Assembly: GCA_030834275.1 (NCBI GenBank)
Contig: JAURFP010000005.1
Span: 1 to 58,296, forward strand
Length of the DNA: 58,296 nt
From: Burkholderiales bacterium
Lineage (GTDB): Bacteria; Pseudomonadota; Gammaproteobacteria; Burkholderiales; Eutrophovitaceae
Direction of reading: 5' to 3'
The notes beneath the pieces are model-generated. The model searched no databases, was not told the DNA's origin, and saw only the letters and a list, made by a program, of their open reading frames with translations. A program made the translations under genes and the position numbers. This document shows positions 25,269 through 34,562 of this stretch, in pieces. Position 1 is the stretch's first letter. Each line of letters starts with the position of its first letter.

Positions 25269-26054
25269 CTAAAGCTCAATTGGCCAGTTAAATCCAGAGG
25301 TGATTCCGCCATCAACTCGAATTGTTTGCCCCGTCATGTATTTTGAGGCCTGGGAGGCTAAAAATATTGCAGCTCCTGTGAGATCAGAAACTTCACCTAG
25401 TCGCTCGAGCGGAGTGTTCTCCTTGCCCCACGCCTGCATCGTTTTGTCCTCCCATACCTTTCGAGTCAGGTCGGTAATAATGAATCCCGGGGCAATCGAG
25501 TTAACACGAATTCCGTGTCGCCCCCATTCGTTTGCCAGGCCTCGAGTGAGCATGAGCACGCTCGCTTTGCTCATGGCATATGGCGTTGTTCCTCTTAGTG
25601 GGGCGTACGTATTCAAGGAATCTACGTTAATAATGTTGCCCGCTTTTTGTTTTATCAGCTGTTGGCCTACTTTCTGTGCGACCATGAATGCGCCTCTTGC
25701 ATTGATATCGGTGATCCAGTCGTATTCTTCGGTAGTGTAATTTTCCACTTTCATACGCTTGTTGACCCCAGCTACATTAATTAGCGTATCGATGCGACCG
25801 TGTCGCTCAACTACATACGTTACCAAAGCATCAATTTCTGATTCTTTGGAAATATCGCATATAAAATACTCTACTGGTTTAGCGCCTTCGGAAATTTCGC
25901 TGGCGGTTTTTTTGAGGGTCTCCTCCTCGCGGCCAGCTAAGATCACACGCGCATCCCTGACGGCAAACTCGTTTGCGATAGCTCTGCCGATTCCACGACT
26001 TCCACCGGGAATAAGAACGATTTGGTCTTTTACTGAGAAAAGTTTATCTTCCAT
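25269..26054 (-). CDS. SDR-family oxidoreductase, classical (gluconate 5-dehydrogenase-like)
   Basis: 261-residue classical short-chain dehydrogenase. Glycine-rich loop GGSRGIG (17-23), NVAGVN where NAG is usual (about 90), the catalytic NVDSLN serine (about 144) and PYAMSKAS tyrosine-lysine pair (about 158-163), then NSIAPGFIITDLTRK and a C-terminal GGITSGFNW. It resembles gluconate 5-dehydrogenases and 3-oxoacyl reductases, but the substrate cannot be settled. The ATG at 26054 has an AGGGGC Shine-Dalgarno. It lies 17 bases downstream of the serine hydrolase stop and 14 upstream of the DUF1111 start, so it belongs to a likely four-gene transcript from 27349 down to 23270. Confidence 0.9.
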   Translation of the reverse strand: MEDKLFSVKDQIVLIPGGSRGIGRAIANEFAVRDARVILAGREEETLKKTASEISEGAKPVEYFICDISKESEIDALVTYVVERHGRIDTLINVAGVNKRMKVENYTTEEYDWITDINARGAFMVAQKVGQQLIKQKAGNIINVDSLNTYAPLRGTTPYAMSKASVLMLTRGLANEWGRHGIRVNSIAPGFIITDLTRKVWEDKTMQAWGKENTPLERLGEVSDLTGAAIFLASQASKYMTGQTIRVDGGITSGFNWPIEL

Positions 26055-26071
26055 TTCTTGCCCCTATAAAA

Positions 26072-27349
26072 TTATTCGATAATAGCTTGATAGACTAGGT
26101 TACGAAGCAATACGCGATGTTCATTCCTTCGGTAAGGATCCTGAGTCATTAGCGAAACAACTAAACTTTCCTCAGGGTCAATCCAAAAGTATGTGCCGGC
26201 ATAACCCGCCCAAAAATATTCACCCGTCGATCCTGGCCAAGGAGACTGTCCGTTTTCAAGGCGCGTCGCAAAGCCGAGCCCAAACCCGTATCCAGGTCCG
26301 GGCAAGTAGTTCGCTCCCTTGCTGATGTCCTCATTTAGATGGTTGGAGGAGAGAAAGCGAACAGTCTTCGGAGATAAGATTCTCACGCCATCCAATTCTC
26401 CTCCATTTAGCAGCATTTGACAGAAGCGTATGTAATCGTCTGCAGTCGACGTGAGTCCGTGTCCCCCAGCGAAGAACACCATTGGAATGTTTACATTGAT
26501 TAATTCTATTTTTTCCCCTGTTTTTCGATCAACTGTATTCTCTGCAATGCGATCATGCTTCGCATGTGGAACCCCGAAGCTAGTGTCTTTCATAACTAAA
26601 CGGTTGAAAATGCTCTTCTCTAAGAATTTATCTAGTGTCGTTCCAGAGGCAACCTCAATCACGCGACCCAAGACATCAGTCGAGTGTCCGTACTCCCAAG
26701 TGGTTCCCGGCTGGTATTGTAAGGGTAGGGTGGCAAGGGTATTTACAAAATCCTCGAGAACCCAGTTCTGCGAGCGTAAATTAGCTTCGACATACTGTTT
26801 TTTTACTTGATTCATCTGCCCAAAAACACCGTAAGTTAATCCTGATGTGTGGCGGAGTAAGTCTTGAACCGTGATAGCTTTTTTTGCAGGTTCAAGAGTC
26901 AGCATCGGGTTACCTTGCTCATCTTTGACCTCCACGCCTACTGACATTTTTTCGAAAGCGGGAATGTACTTTGAAATCGGATCTGTTAGTGACAACTTGC
27001 CTTGCTCAACTAAAACCATGGCAGCTACGCTGACGATTGGCTTCGTCATAGAGTAGATCCTAAATATTGAGTCTTGGTCCATTTTGATACCAGCTCCAAC
27101 GTCTTGCCAACCAAGAGCATTCGAATAAACTAGCTTCCCCTCTCGGGCGATATTGATAACGGCTCCCGGTAGGTTTCCATCGTCAATCGCTTTCTGGAAT
27201 CGTTCCGTAATTCGATTGAGTCGCTTCGAGGACATACCCACCTCTTCCGGAGCCGCCAGCGGGAGCGGGGCAGAAAAGGTCTCAACAGAACTAAGTAGAG
27301 AAAGTAGCCCTATAAGAAGGGGGGTAATGCGTCGCATAGCGAGCGTCAT
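26072..27349 (-). CDS. serine hydrolase, beta-lactamase/class C family, exported
   Basis: 425-residue penicillin-binding-protein-like esterase. Signal peptide MRRITPLLIGLLSLLS, cleavage near TFSA. The nucleophile motif SxxK is SMTK in IYSMTKPIVS (about residue 100). The YxN position reads YGH in WEYGHSTDV (about 220), and the HGLTSTADDY segment occupies the usual HxG-type region. Start is ATG 27349 with AGGAG eight bases upstream, preferred to the internal ATG at 27337. Such proteins hydrolyse esters or amides and are rarely true beta-lactamases. It heads the minus-strand run serine hydrolase, SDR, DUF1111, FrnE. The substrate is unknown. Confidence 0.88.
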   Translation of the reverse strand: MTLAMRRITPLLIGLLSLLSSVETFSAPLPLAAPEEVGMSSKRLNRITERFQKAIDDGNLPGAVINIAREGKLVYSNALGWQDVGAGIKMDQDSIFRIYSMTKPIVSVAAMVLVEQGKLSLTDPISKYIPAFEKMSVGVEVKDEQGNPMLTLEPAKKAITVQDLLRHTSGLTYGVFGQMNQVKKQYVEANLRSQNWVLEDFVNTLATLPLQYQPGTTWEYGHSTDVLGRVIEVASGTTLDKFLEKSIFNRLVMKDTSFGVPHAKHDRIAENTVDRKTGEKIELINVNIPMVFFAGGHGLTSTADDYIRFCQMLLNGGELDGVRILSPKTVRFLSSNHLNEDISKGANYLPGPGYGFGLGFATRLENGQSPWPGSTGEYFWAGYAGTYFWIDPEESLVVSLMTQDPYRRNEHRVLLRNLVYQAIIE

Positions 27350-27537
27350 TGTGGTTGCTCCTAAAAGATCGTTAAAACCGGTAATTCTATAGAAAACTAG
27401 GTATTTTTATCTCTACAAATTGTTCGCCATATCCAAAACTCGGTCGTCTCATGGGGTCCAATTTCACTTGATTAAACAAAACAATATAGAATCGCGTGTT
27501 CTCTTCCTCGGCCTCTATTAGTTAATTTACCAACCCG

Positions 27538-28437
27538 ATGGGTCATTTTTTCAGGTCACTTAACCGTACCCAGCAAGCTACCGTTTATATGATGGGGATG
27601 GTGCTGATGTTCGCTATGCTTGAGACCACTGCGAAGTCACTGACTCAGACATATTCCGTCGTCGAGATTGTTTGGTTTCGATATATCTCGCATTTTGTAA
27701 TTATGTTGATTGTCTTTGTCCCGAAGTTTGGGATTAAGATGGTTAGAACCAATAATCCAAAAGAACAGTTACTGAGAGCTACACTTTTGATGGGCTCGAC
27801 TGGGTTCTACTTTACGTCCTTGAGTTTTTTGCCTCTTGCAACAGCCAAATCGATAAGTTTCGTATCCCCACTTCTCGTAACGGTTTTTGCGTGTTGGATC
27901 TTGAAAGAGGTCGTCTCTGCATCGCGGTGGATTGCTGTTGTTGTGGGGTTTCTCGGGGTATTATTTGTGATAAATCCAACTCAGAATTTTGATTGGCATT
28001 TTTTACTTCCGCTGGTTGCCGCGACCTGCTACAGCTTATATCAGATCATGACTCGAAATTTTTCCAATCGGGAAGATGCTGTGACGACACTTTTTTACAC
28101 CGCCTTAGTAGGAACGGTAGTGCTAAGTTTCATGATTCCTTTTTTCTGGGTACCACCGAAATTAATTGATTTGCCAAAATTTTTGTTTCTTGGTTTGGCA
28201 GGCGCAGCTGGCCATTTTATGCTTATCAAAGCCATGGGGCTTGAACAAGCCTCATTTCTTTCCCCACTCGGTTATGTGCAGTTGATATGGGTAACAATAT
28301 TTGGGTTTATTGCGTTCGGCCATCTGCCAGACACGACGGGTTTCATTGGAATGTTTGTGATCGTCTTGGCGGGATTGTATGTTGCACTCGGTCACAAAAC
28401 AAAGTCCAGAGAAGTTCCCGATACCGCAATAGAGTAA
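27538..28437 (+). CDS. DMT family transporter (EamA)
   Basis: 299-residue inner-membrane protein with ten hydrophobic segments in two EamA repeats. First repeat has TYSVVEIVWFRYISHF; the second has MTRNFSNREDAVTTLFYTALVGT, with the RxF...R pattern shown as key parts. Loop and helix spacing are typical of drug/metabolite exporters. The substrate is unknown; amino acids or metabolites are common. It is a lone gene on the plus strand, with 188 bases to the divergent hydrolase. The convergent RidA gene is 23 bases away. Confidence 0.9.
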   Translation: MGHFFRSLNRTQQATVYMMGMVLMFAMLETTAKSLTQTYSVVEIVWFRYISHFVIMLIVFVPKFGIKMVRTNNPKEQLLRATLLMGSTGFYFTSLSFLPLATAKSISFVSPLLVTVFACWILKEVVSASRWIAVVVGFLGVLFVINPTQNFDWHFLLPLVAATCYSLYQIMTRNFSNREDAVTTLFYTALVGTVVLSFMIPFFWVPPKLIDLPKFLFLGLAGAAGHFMLIKAMGLEQASFLSPLGYVQLIWVTIFGFIAFGHLPDTTGFIGMFVIVLAGLYVALGHKTKSREVPDTAIE

Positions 28438-28460
28438 ATCGCGGATCGGGAGTTAAATTT

Positions 28461-28808
28461 CTAAACTGCAGCGATTACGCGAATTTCCACCTTATATTTT
28501 GGTGTTGCCAATGTGGACTCTACACAAGCGCGAGCCGGCGTTTCTCCTTTTGGAACCCACATATCCCAAACTTCATTCATCGCAGAGAAATCGCTCATGT
28601 CAGCCAACCAAATAGTTGCAGATATGATTTTTGTTTTATTTGATCCGCATTGGATAAGGTAGTTGTCTATTTTGTCTAGTATTTGTCCTGTTTGCCCGCC
28701 AATGTCTGCATTTGGGTCGTCAGCTACAATTCCAGCAGTGTAAATCGTATTTCCATGTACTACCACTTGAGACATCCGAGGGTTGACGTCAATACGTTTC
28801 AAAGTCAT
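28461..28808 (-). CDS. RidA family protein (YjgF/YER057c/UK114)
   Basis: 115-residue cytosolic protein. It has the RidA fold signature GGQTGQILDKIDNYLIQCG and the C-terminal ETPARACVESTLATPKYKVEI, with the arginine (R in PARAC) that binds 2-oxo or imine carboxylates. RidA deaminates reactive enamine and imine intermediates made by PLP enzymes such as threonine ammonia-lyase, which this genome also has. The middle has DADIGGQ-like and IWLADMSDFSAMNEVWDMW. It lies 26 bases downstream of glutathione reductase, same strand, so probably in one transcript. Some members have other roles. Confidence 0.88.
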   Translation of the reverse strand: MTLKRIDVNPRMSQVVVHGNTIYTAGIVADDPNADIGGQTGQILDKIDNYLIQCGSNKTKIISATIWLADMSDFSAMNEVWDMWVPKGETPARACVESTLATPKYKVEIRVIAAV

Positions 28809-28834
28809 GAGATAGATCCTTTTCTGATTAATTG

Positions 28835-30205
28835 TTAAACGGGTAGTACTGCATTCCGAGAGTTCTTCATCGTTACCATTTCCTCCGAGGCTGTTGGATG
28901 AATTGCAACGGTATCGTCAAATTCTGACTTATTAACACCAAGTCGCACTGCAATGGCAAATCCCTGCATCATTTCGTCTAGCCCCAATCCGATCCCGTGA
29001 CAACCAATAACCTTTTCGTCTTCGCCGGCAACGACCAATTTCATGTAGCAGCGGGGAGAATTAGAGTTAAACGCATAATACATTGGCTTAAAGTCAGTCT
29101 CGTAAATTTTCACATTCTCGATTCCATGGACTTTGATAGCTTGTTCCTCGCTCAATCCCACAGTTCCAATTGGTGGGTGGCTAAAAATGACTGTCGGAAT
29201 ATTCGAGTAGGGTAGATAGCGGTCAGGTTTGTTGCCAAACAAGCGATCCGCGAGTCGCCGCCCAGCAGCGATCGCTACGGGGGTGAGTTCAAACGTTCCT
29301 ACGATATCACCGACAGCATATATATTTTTAACTGACGTTTCCTGGAACTGATCAACTTTGACATAACCATTACCGTCTATATCGACTCCAACATTTTCCA
29401 GTCCGATGTTCTGTGTATTAGGGGTTCTACCTACGGCCCAAATCACCTGATCAAATCCATCGAACTCTTGCTGGTTATCACTCACGACTGTAAGAGAGTG
29501 ATTTTTCTCGATGGCCGTAACTTGGGTCTCCTTGATGAAATTGATGCCGGCTTTCTCCATCTCCTCCATAAGTTTTTCTCTAAGTGTTTGATCGAAAGAA
29601 TTTAGTACCCCTTTTCTTCTAACGATAATCGTTACCTTGCTGCCCAGCGCGTTAAGGACTCCAGCGAGTTCTACTGCAATATAGCCCGACCCAATGATCG
29701 CAACCCGTTCGGGAAGTGTTGTAAGCTCAAAGAAGCCGTCGGATGTAATGCAAAATTCGGCGCCTGGAATTTCTGGAACTGTGGGACGGCCTCCAGTAGC
29801 GATTAGGAGTTTTTTACCCTCGAGGATTTGCTTATCTATTTGGACGGTCGTAGGGCTGATTACAGAGGCGTTACCATTAAACACGGTGACCTTGTTTTTT
29901 GCGAGACCACTCTCATATCCTTTATTGAGTCGTTTGATGTAGTCATCTCTCTGGGTCTTGAGTTTTTTCCAATCAAGCGCTCCAATTTGGGTATCAAACC
30001 CGTAGTTCGATGCTTCGTGCCCCGCTTCCATTAGGCTTGCAGCCGACCACATAATTTTCTTCGGAACACAGCCTACATTTACGCACGTGCCGCCCATGGC
30101 CGCTTTCTCGATAAGGGCCACGTTGGCACCATAACTCGCTGCACGATTGGCAGTAGCTACTCCACCGCTTCCGCCGCCAATCACAATTAAATCATATTGA
30201 GACAT
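28835..30205 (-). CDS. gor: glutathione-disulfide reductase
   Basis: FAD flavoprotein that reduces GSSG with NADPH in the cytosol. 456 residues: FAD loop [15 protein letters not shown] (9-23), redox disulfide C41 and C46 in [18 protein letters not shown] loop [12 protein letters not shown] (about 171-182) followed by RR residues that fit NADPH preference, NIYAVGD FAD segment and the C-terminal [10 protein letters not shown] carrying the catalytic histidine. Length is standard for Gor. It supports the GST and peroxiredoxin genes in this window. The next gene downstream on its strand is ridA. The upstream HAD gene is divergent. Confidence 0.93.
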   Translation of the reverse strand: MSQYDLIVIGGGSGGVATANRAASYGANVALIEKAAMGGTCVNVGCVPKKIMWSAASLMEAGHEASNYGFDTQIGALDWKKLKTQRDDYIKRLNKGYESGLAKNKVTVFNGNASVISPTTVQIDKQILEGKKLLIATGGRPTVPEIPGAEFCITSDGFFELTTLPERVAIIGSGYIAVELAGVLNALGSKVTIIVRRKGVLNSFDQTLREKLMEEMEKAGINFIKETQVTAIEKNHSLTVVSDNQQEFDGFDQVIWAVGRTPNTQNIGLENVGVDIDGNGYVKVDQFQETSVKNIYAVGDIVGTFELTPVAIAAGRRLADRLFGNKPDRYLPYSNIPTVIFSHPPIGTVGLSEEQAIKVHGIENVKIYETDFKPMYYAFNSNSPRCYMKLVVAGEDEKVIGCHGIGLGLDEMMQGFAIAVRLGVNKSEFDDTVAIHPTASEEMVTMKNSRNAVLPV

Positions 30206-30297
30206 GTTAACCTTCAGTTTTATCAGCGCGTAAGTATAAGCGGATTTCTTTTCGTCTACTCAGGACGGGATGATAAATGAAGCGAAAGGAGCAAGTT

Positions 30298-30975
30298 ATG
30301 CAGCGAGTCCTACTTTTTGATGTAAATGAAACCTTACTGGACCTGGCTGGTTTACACGAGTCCTTTGCTGTGCATCTTGGTTCAGAAAAGATAACTACTG
30401 AATGGTTCAACCAATTGATTCAATCGGCCATGTTGAGTGTCATTGTGGGAAATTACTCAAACTTCGCTGAAATTGGGAAGGCGGCACTCAGGATGGTCGC
30501 CGAGAGGCATCGAGTGACTCTTAATGATGAAATCATAGGGGAGATCGTTGGAAAGATGCGGACACTACCCGCTCATGCGGATGTAGCTGAAGGTCTTGCT
30601 AATCTTCGAGAAAACCAATATCGAATGGCTGCGCTGACAAACTCTCCTACGCAGGTTGCTAATGAGCAACTAGCAAATGCTGGTATCAAGCAGTATTTTG
30701 AGAAAGTCATTTCGGTAGAAGAAGTTAAAACGGTAAAACCTGATCCGAAGGTTTATCATCATGCGGCTAAAAGTATGGATTGTTTGCCGTCAGATTGCCG
30801 GTTGATAGCATGTCACTCTTGGGATGTGGCGGGCGCGATGTCTGTTGGGATCCGAGGTGGGTTCATCAGGAGAGCTGGTATGATTTGGAATCCACTCTTC
30901 GCTCAACCCGATGTGGTGGGCGATCATCTTATTGATGTCGCTAGCGAGATTGTGCGTGTAGATTCCATGGGTTAA
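30298..30975 (+). CDS. haloacid dehalogenase type II-like HAD hydrolase
   Basis: 225-residue hydrolase starting at the ATG at 30298, seven or eight bases after AAAGGAG; the ATG at 30277 is a worse start. Motif I is FDVNETLLDL with nucleophile D8. Motif II is LTNSPTQ, the lysine of motif III is in VKPDPKVYHHAAK, and motif IV reads HSWDVAGA. This is the L-2-haloacid dehalogenase (type II) subfamily, whose members also act as phosphatases; the actual substrate is unknown. A second member of this subfamily occurs at 51394-52113. It is on the plus strand, with the 1-Cys peroxiredoxin 106 bases downstream. Confidence 0.88.
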   Translation: MQRVLLFDVNETLLDLAGLHESFAVHLGSEKITTEWFNQLIQSAMLSVIVGNYSNFAEIGKAALRMVAERHRVTLNDEIIGEIVGKMRTLPAHADVAEGLANLRENQYRMAALTNSPTQVANEQLANAGIKQYFEKVISVEEVKTVKPDPKVYHHAAKSMDCLPSDCRLIACHSWDVAGAMSVGIRGGFIRRAGMIWNPLFAQPDVVGDHLIDVASEIVRVDSMG

Positions 30976-31081
30976 ATGTCGTAAGGATGAGAATCTTTCT
31001 CGTGTTTTGCGTCCAAATAAACAGTGGTGGTGTTTACCATCGATTTTTTTGTTGTTTCAGAGAAAATGAAAGGAATTAAAA

Positions 31082-31735
31082 ATGGGTTTACGTATTAACG
31101 ATACCATTCCCGACCTAAAGGTCGTTACTGATACGGGAGAGATATCCTTACATGAGTTTGTTGGGAACAGCTGGACAATTCTGTTCTCTCACCCCAAGGA
31201 CTTCACGCCAGTTTGCACGACTGAATTCGGTGCTGTTGCGCAGTTAAAAGCTGAATGGGAAAAGCGAGGGACCAAAGTGATAGGTATCTCTGTTGATAGC
31301 GCGGAGGATCATCGCAACTGGAAAAAAGATATCGAAAAGGTTGGTGGCGCAAAACCCGAGTTTCCAATCATTGCAGATGACGGTTTGGAAGTCTCAAAAG
31401 CGTTTGACATGTTGCCTGCCGAGGCATATCTGCCGGACGGGAGAACGCCGAATCACAGTGCCACAGTGCGATCAGTATTTATTATCGGTCCGGATAAACA
31501 GCTCAAGCTCACGATGACTTATCCAATGTCAGTTGGTCGGAACTTTGCGGAAGTACTGCGCGCGCTTGATGCGTTGCAGACGACTGCTGCGAACGGCGTG
31601 GCTACTCCAGCAAATTGGCAAGTTGGACAGGATATTGTTATCCCAGCGGCTGTAAGTGATGCGGACGCGAAGGCAAAATTTGGTGAGTTCGAGACATTGA
31701 CTCCTTATTTGCGCAAAGCTCGGCTACCGAACTGA
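31082..31735 (+). CDS. 1-Cys peroxiredoxin (Prx6 type)
   Basis: 217-residue thiol peroxidase. The peroxidatic cysteine is C45 in SHPKDFTPVCTTEFG, the thioredoxin-fold core has GISVDSAEDHRNW, and the long C-terminal extension contains RVLDALQTT-like and TPANWQVGQDIVIP segments typical of Prx6. No resolving cysteine follows, consistent with a 1-Cys mechanism in which glutathione or another thiol reduces the enzyme. Start at the ATG with a GGAATTAAAA upstream. Strong terminator at 31764-31792. It is a cytosolic peroxide scavenger. Confidence 0.93.
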   Translation: MGLRINDTIPDLKVVTDTGEISLHEFVGNSWTILFSHPKDFTPVCTTEFGAVAQLKAEWEKRGTKVIGISVDSAEDHRNWKKDIEKVGGAKPEFPIIADDGLEVSKAFDMLPAEAYLPDGRTPNHSATVRSVFIIGPDKQLKLTMTYPMSVGRNFAEVLRALDALQTTAANGVATPANWQVGQDIVIPAAVSDADAKAKFGEFETLTPYLRKARLPN

Positions 31736-31763
31736 AGTTAATGGTTCGGTCTACGTGTAATGG

Positions 31764-31792
31764 AAAGCCACCGCTACAGCGGTGGCTTTTTT
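31764..31792 (+). terminator. intrinsic terminator after the 1-Cys peroxiredoxin
   Basis: AAAGCCACCGC, loop TACA, GCGGTGGCTTT and further Ts: an 11-base perfect stem (31764-31774, 31779-31789) with a U-tract to 31792. Confidence 0.92.
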
Positions 31793-31854
31793 AACGATGG
31801 GTACTTATCGGTAGTCAGTTCGATCAAAAATGTTTTAGTCTCGAAAACTCACGT

Positions 31855-32076
31855 TTATTTGTAGTTCATACGTCGATCTGAGAATTGCCGTACTCTCCTT
31901 CGCCAGGCTTGATAGGCGCCTCTTTTCAGATTTTTTCTCATCAGATACTTAACTTCCTTCTCACGTAGACCATGAGTTTTTCGGATGCTGGCAAAACTCG
32001 TGTGGTCTGAAAGGGCCATCTCGATGATTTCGCTGATATCAAACTCTGTTAAATTCGAGAGAAATAATTTATTCAT
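31855..32076 (-). CDS. DUF2805 (TIGR03643) family protein
   Basis: 73-residue small basic protein matching the TIGR03643/DUF2805 family, which recurs beside photolyase/cryptochrome genes. Seen: FDISEIIEMALSDHTSFASI and KEVKYLMRKNLKRGAYQAWRRRV (key parts). No signal or membrane segment; the RxRxxQxRR-like end could bind nucleic acid. It is the downstream partner of the photolyase on the minus strand, 11 bases apart, so almost certainly one transcript. Function is unknown. A role in photolyase cofactor handling or DNA binding is only a guess. Confidence 0.82.
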   Translation of the reverse strand: MNKLFLSNLTEFDISEIIEMALSDHTSFASIRKTHGLREKEVKYLMRKNLKRGAYQAWRRRVRQFSDRRMNYK

Positions 32077-32087
32077 GTTCTAAACCT

Positions 32088-33587
32088 TTAAAACAACTCA
32101 ATTTGTTTTTTTGTGTTTATTTTTTTGCTACGACGCGCTCTCTCGGAATTTGGTTTCCGGCTCGCATGTTTTTTTGCTATTGCACTAGCTTTAGCTTTGA
32201 ATTCTTCAGAATTCCTCAATGCATACAGTCTTTGATTCGCTGATTTTCTCGCTGTAACTTCATCCACTATTGGTTCCGGATAGGAAGTCGGGGGTTTCTT
32301 GGAATCCCATGGCGTATGAAGTGCCGGTATGGGTAGATGTGAAATTTCAGGGACCCAAGTTCTTATGAATACGCCTGTGGGGTCTTGATCCAAACCTTGT
32401 TTGATGGGATTGTAGATTCTTATTGCATTGATGCCGGTTGTTCCCGATTGCATTTGAATCTGTGGATAATGTATTCCAGGTTCATAATCAATAAACATAT
32501 TAGCGAGATGCAGAGCTGGCTTCTGCCAGTGGAGCCATAAATGGTTCGACGCAAAACTTACAAGCATCGCTCGCATACGGAAGTTTATCCATCCCGTGGC
32601 GTCTAGGGCTCGCATACAAGCGTCAACGAATGGGTATCCGGTTCTTCCGACTCGCCAAGCGTTGAAAAAATTCTCGTTAAACTCAGGTTCTCGTATCCCA
32701 TTCATCGCGGAATGTAAGTTTTCATTTTCTATATTCGGCTGATCTTCTAGCTTCTGAATGAAATGACAATGCCATCGGAGACGCGAGAGAAAAGATCTGA
32801 TTGACATTCTCCATGGATCCTTTTGATTGCTTCGTTCGAAAACCTTAGTTTTGAATTTTTGTGCATCCTGATATATCTCTCTAATCGAAACACATCCAAA
32901 TGCGATATACGGGGAGATTCTTGAGCAACTGTTATAAGCACTCACTGGAGAGGACATCTCTTTACTGTATTTTTGCCCGCGCCCTTCAAAAAAGCTATTC
33001 ATGGTTTTTAGCGCATTAGTACGCCCACCAGTTTGCATATCTTCAGATACTGAGCCATCCAATTTAAGCTGACTAGCTGTTGGAAGTCGTTCAGATAAAG
33101 CATTAATTCCGAGGCTAGAATTGGGTGCCGGCACTTGATCGGAGCCCATGTATTGATGCCATTTAGAGGCCCAGCCATCCCTCGATTTCAATCTTCTAAA
33201 GATCCCATTGTTTTGGTATTCGTTCCATAAAATATTTTGTGCCCTTAAGTACCGGCTAACGCGGATGTCTCGATCATAAGTCCACATGTTCCACGTTTCC
33301 TGATGGGAAAATATCGCCCGGATATTGAATTCGCTACTTAAGTTTTTAAAAACCTCAATAGCATCTCCCACCCTGATAGTGAGTTTGAGATTTATTGTTT
33401 TGAGATCCTGTTCAAGATCGTTTAGACAGTCTTGTAAAAAACGATAGTGACGTCTGCTCATGTCTGGTTGTTGCCATAACTCATGTTCGAGTATGTAGAG
33501 GGCGAGAGTTGGCCCACTTTTGATGGCATTATTTAACGGTTCATGATCGTATATCCGCAGATCCCGTTTGAACCAGACAATATTCAT
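32088..33587 (-). CDS. photolyase/cryptochrome family protein, divergent FAD-binding domain
   Basis: 499-residue flavoprotein. N-terminal Rossmann domain starts NIVWFKRDLRIYDHEPL, typical of photolyases; the helical C-terminal domain has RTGYPFVDACMRALDATGWINFRMR (key parts) and RIYNPIKQGLDQDPTGVFIRTWVPE. The FAD-facing segment normally NxxNWQW reads DYEPGIHYPQIQMQSG. By eye this places His or Tyr at the position of the E. coli Asn378 and Ile where Trp382 stands. The protein may be a distinct cryptochrome or non-classical DNA photolyase. It forms an operon with the DUF2805 gene. Repair function is likely but not certain. Confidence 0.9.
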   Translation of the reverse strand: MNIVWFKRDLRIYDHEPLNNAIKSGPTLALYILEHELWQQPDMSRRHYRFLQDCLNDLEQDLKTINLKLTIRVGDAIEVFKNLSSEFNIRAIFSHQETWNMWTYDRDIRVSRYLRAQNILWNEYQNNGIFRRLKSRDGWASKWHQYMGSDQVPAPNSSLGINALSERLPTASQLKLDGSVSEDMQTGGRTNALKTMNSFFEGRGQKYSKEMSSPVSAYNSCSRISPYIAFGCVSIREIYQDAQKFKTKVFERSNQKDPWRMSIRSFLSRLRWHCHFIQKLEDQPNIENENLHSAMNGIREPEFNENFFNAWRVGRTGYPFVDACMRALDATGWINFRMRAMLVSFASNHLWLHWQKPALHLANMFIDYEPGIHYPQIQMQSGTTGINAIRIYNPIKQGLDQDPTGVFIRTWVPEISHLPIPALHTPWDSKKPPTSYPEPIVDEVTARKSANQRLYALRNSEEFKAKASAIAKKHASRKPNSERARRSKKINTKKQIELF

Positions 33588-33664
33588 TACGTAGCGCTAA
33601 GTGTATTGATACGGACAGTTTGGACCGTTTTCGCGCAGAAAATTCCCGAAAGTTAGTTTGTATT

Positions 33665-34420
33665 TTACTCGGGGTTATCCAGGAATCCATTTGCTCGGAG
33701 GGTGATGACTAGAGTATCTCGCCAACCCGGAGTATCGATTGGTTGGATGGGTGTGGTTTCATGAATAACCTTCCGGTCGTTCATGAGTATTAAGCTCCAA
33801 GGTTTATCCATTAAAAATCGATAACCTTCGTTGCTGTTGAGTTTAAAAACGTGCGTTTCGCCACCACAAATATTGTGTCTGCCAATAAGAAAAAGGGCTA
33901 CCCAATCGACCCCATCCCGATGTGCTCCCTCCGGAGTGGGGCGGCCAATCCCTCCAGTTGTATCAATCCTAAACTGGTGTACTTCGCTGAACCATCTTTC
34001 GTTTTTATCAATTTTCGACACCGTATTTGCGATCCAGGTAAGAAGTTTTTTCACAGGTTCGGAGTTTAAAAACTCTTCGCCAATCGGCTCAAACCAGCGG
34101 TGTATACCGCCATGGAGTGCGTTGTAAGTGGTCGGTTGCCAATGGGCGCGATGTGCAACGCGAGAAACTTCATTTCCGCTTATTACGACACTCGCATGCC
34201 GCCGACTTCTATAGTTACCTCCATCTTTGAGATAATGGTCCTTTTCAAGGTAATTCCAGCTGGACTCAAGAGTTTTGATATCAGAGGTGGATACGCCTGC
34301 GAGCAGAAGTGTGCTCGTGGGATCTAGTAGCGCAAATCCTTCAGTATCTAACGTCTTTACCAGCTCCTGGACATCAGCGAGGACGTTTGGATTTTTGTCG
34401 AGAGTTAAATTAGTTTGCAA
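33665..34420 (-). CDS. 2-oxoglutarate/Fe(II) dioxygenase family protein (2OG-Fe_Oxy_2)
   Basis: 251-residue cytosolic oxygenase resembling amino-acid hydroxylases of the 2OG-Fe_Oxy_2 family. The iron-binding HxD is H167 and D169 in PEGAHRDGVDWV, the distal histidine is H220 in RKVIHETTP, and the 2-oxoglutarate-binding arginine is likely R234 in PGWRDTLVITL. Similar enzymes hydroxylate free amino acids such as isoleucine; the substrate here is unknown. Start ATG 34420. It lies 77 bases upstream of the photolyase on the same strand, and could share its transcript. Confidence 0.85.
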   Translation of the reverse strand: MQTNLTLDKNPNVLADVQELVKTLDTEGFALLDPTSTLLLAGVSTSDIKTLESSWNYLEKDHYLKDGGNYRSRRHASVVISGNEVSRVAHRAHWQPTTYNALHGGIHRWFEPIGEEFLNSEPVKKLLTWIANTVSKIDKNERWFSEVHQFRIDTTGGIGRPTPEGAHRDGVDWVALFLIGRHNICGGETHVFKLNSNEGYRFLMDKPWSLILMNDRKVIHETTPIQPIDTPGWRDTLVITLRANGFLDNPE

Positions 34421-34562
34421 GATAAATCGTTACGGATCGTAATAAAAATGTAATTAATAATATTAAAAAAAATAGTATATTGAGGTGGCAATAACATTGA
34501 TTTAATTGCTTCGACTTGAGTTTACTGGAGTCTTGAATAAATTGTTTCTAGGAGAACTAAAG

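Noticed and set aside
26072-27349. True beta-lactamase
   Set aside because: The SxxK is present but the YxN position reads YGH and there is no KTG in the expected place; esterase-like serine hydrolase is the safer call.
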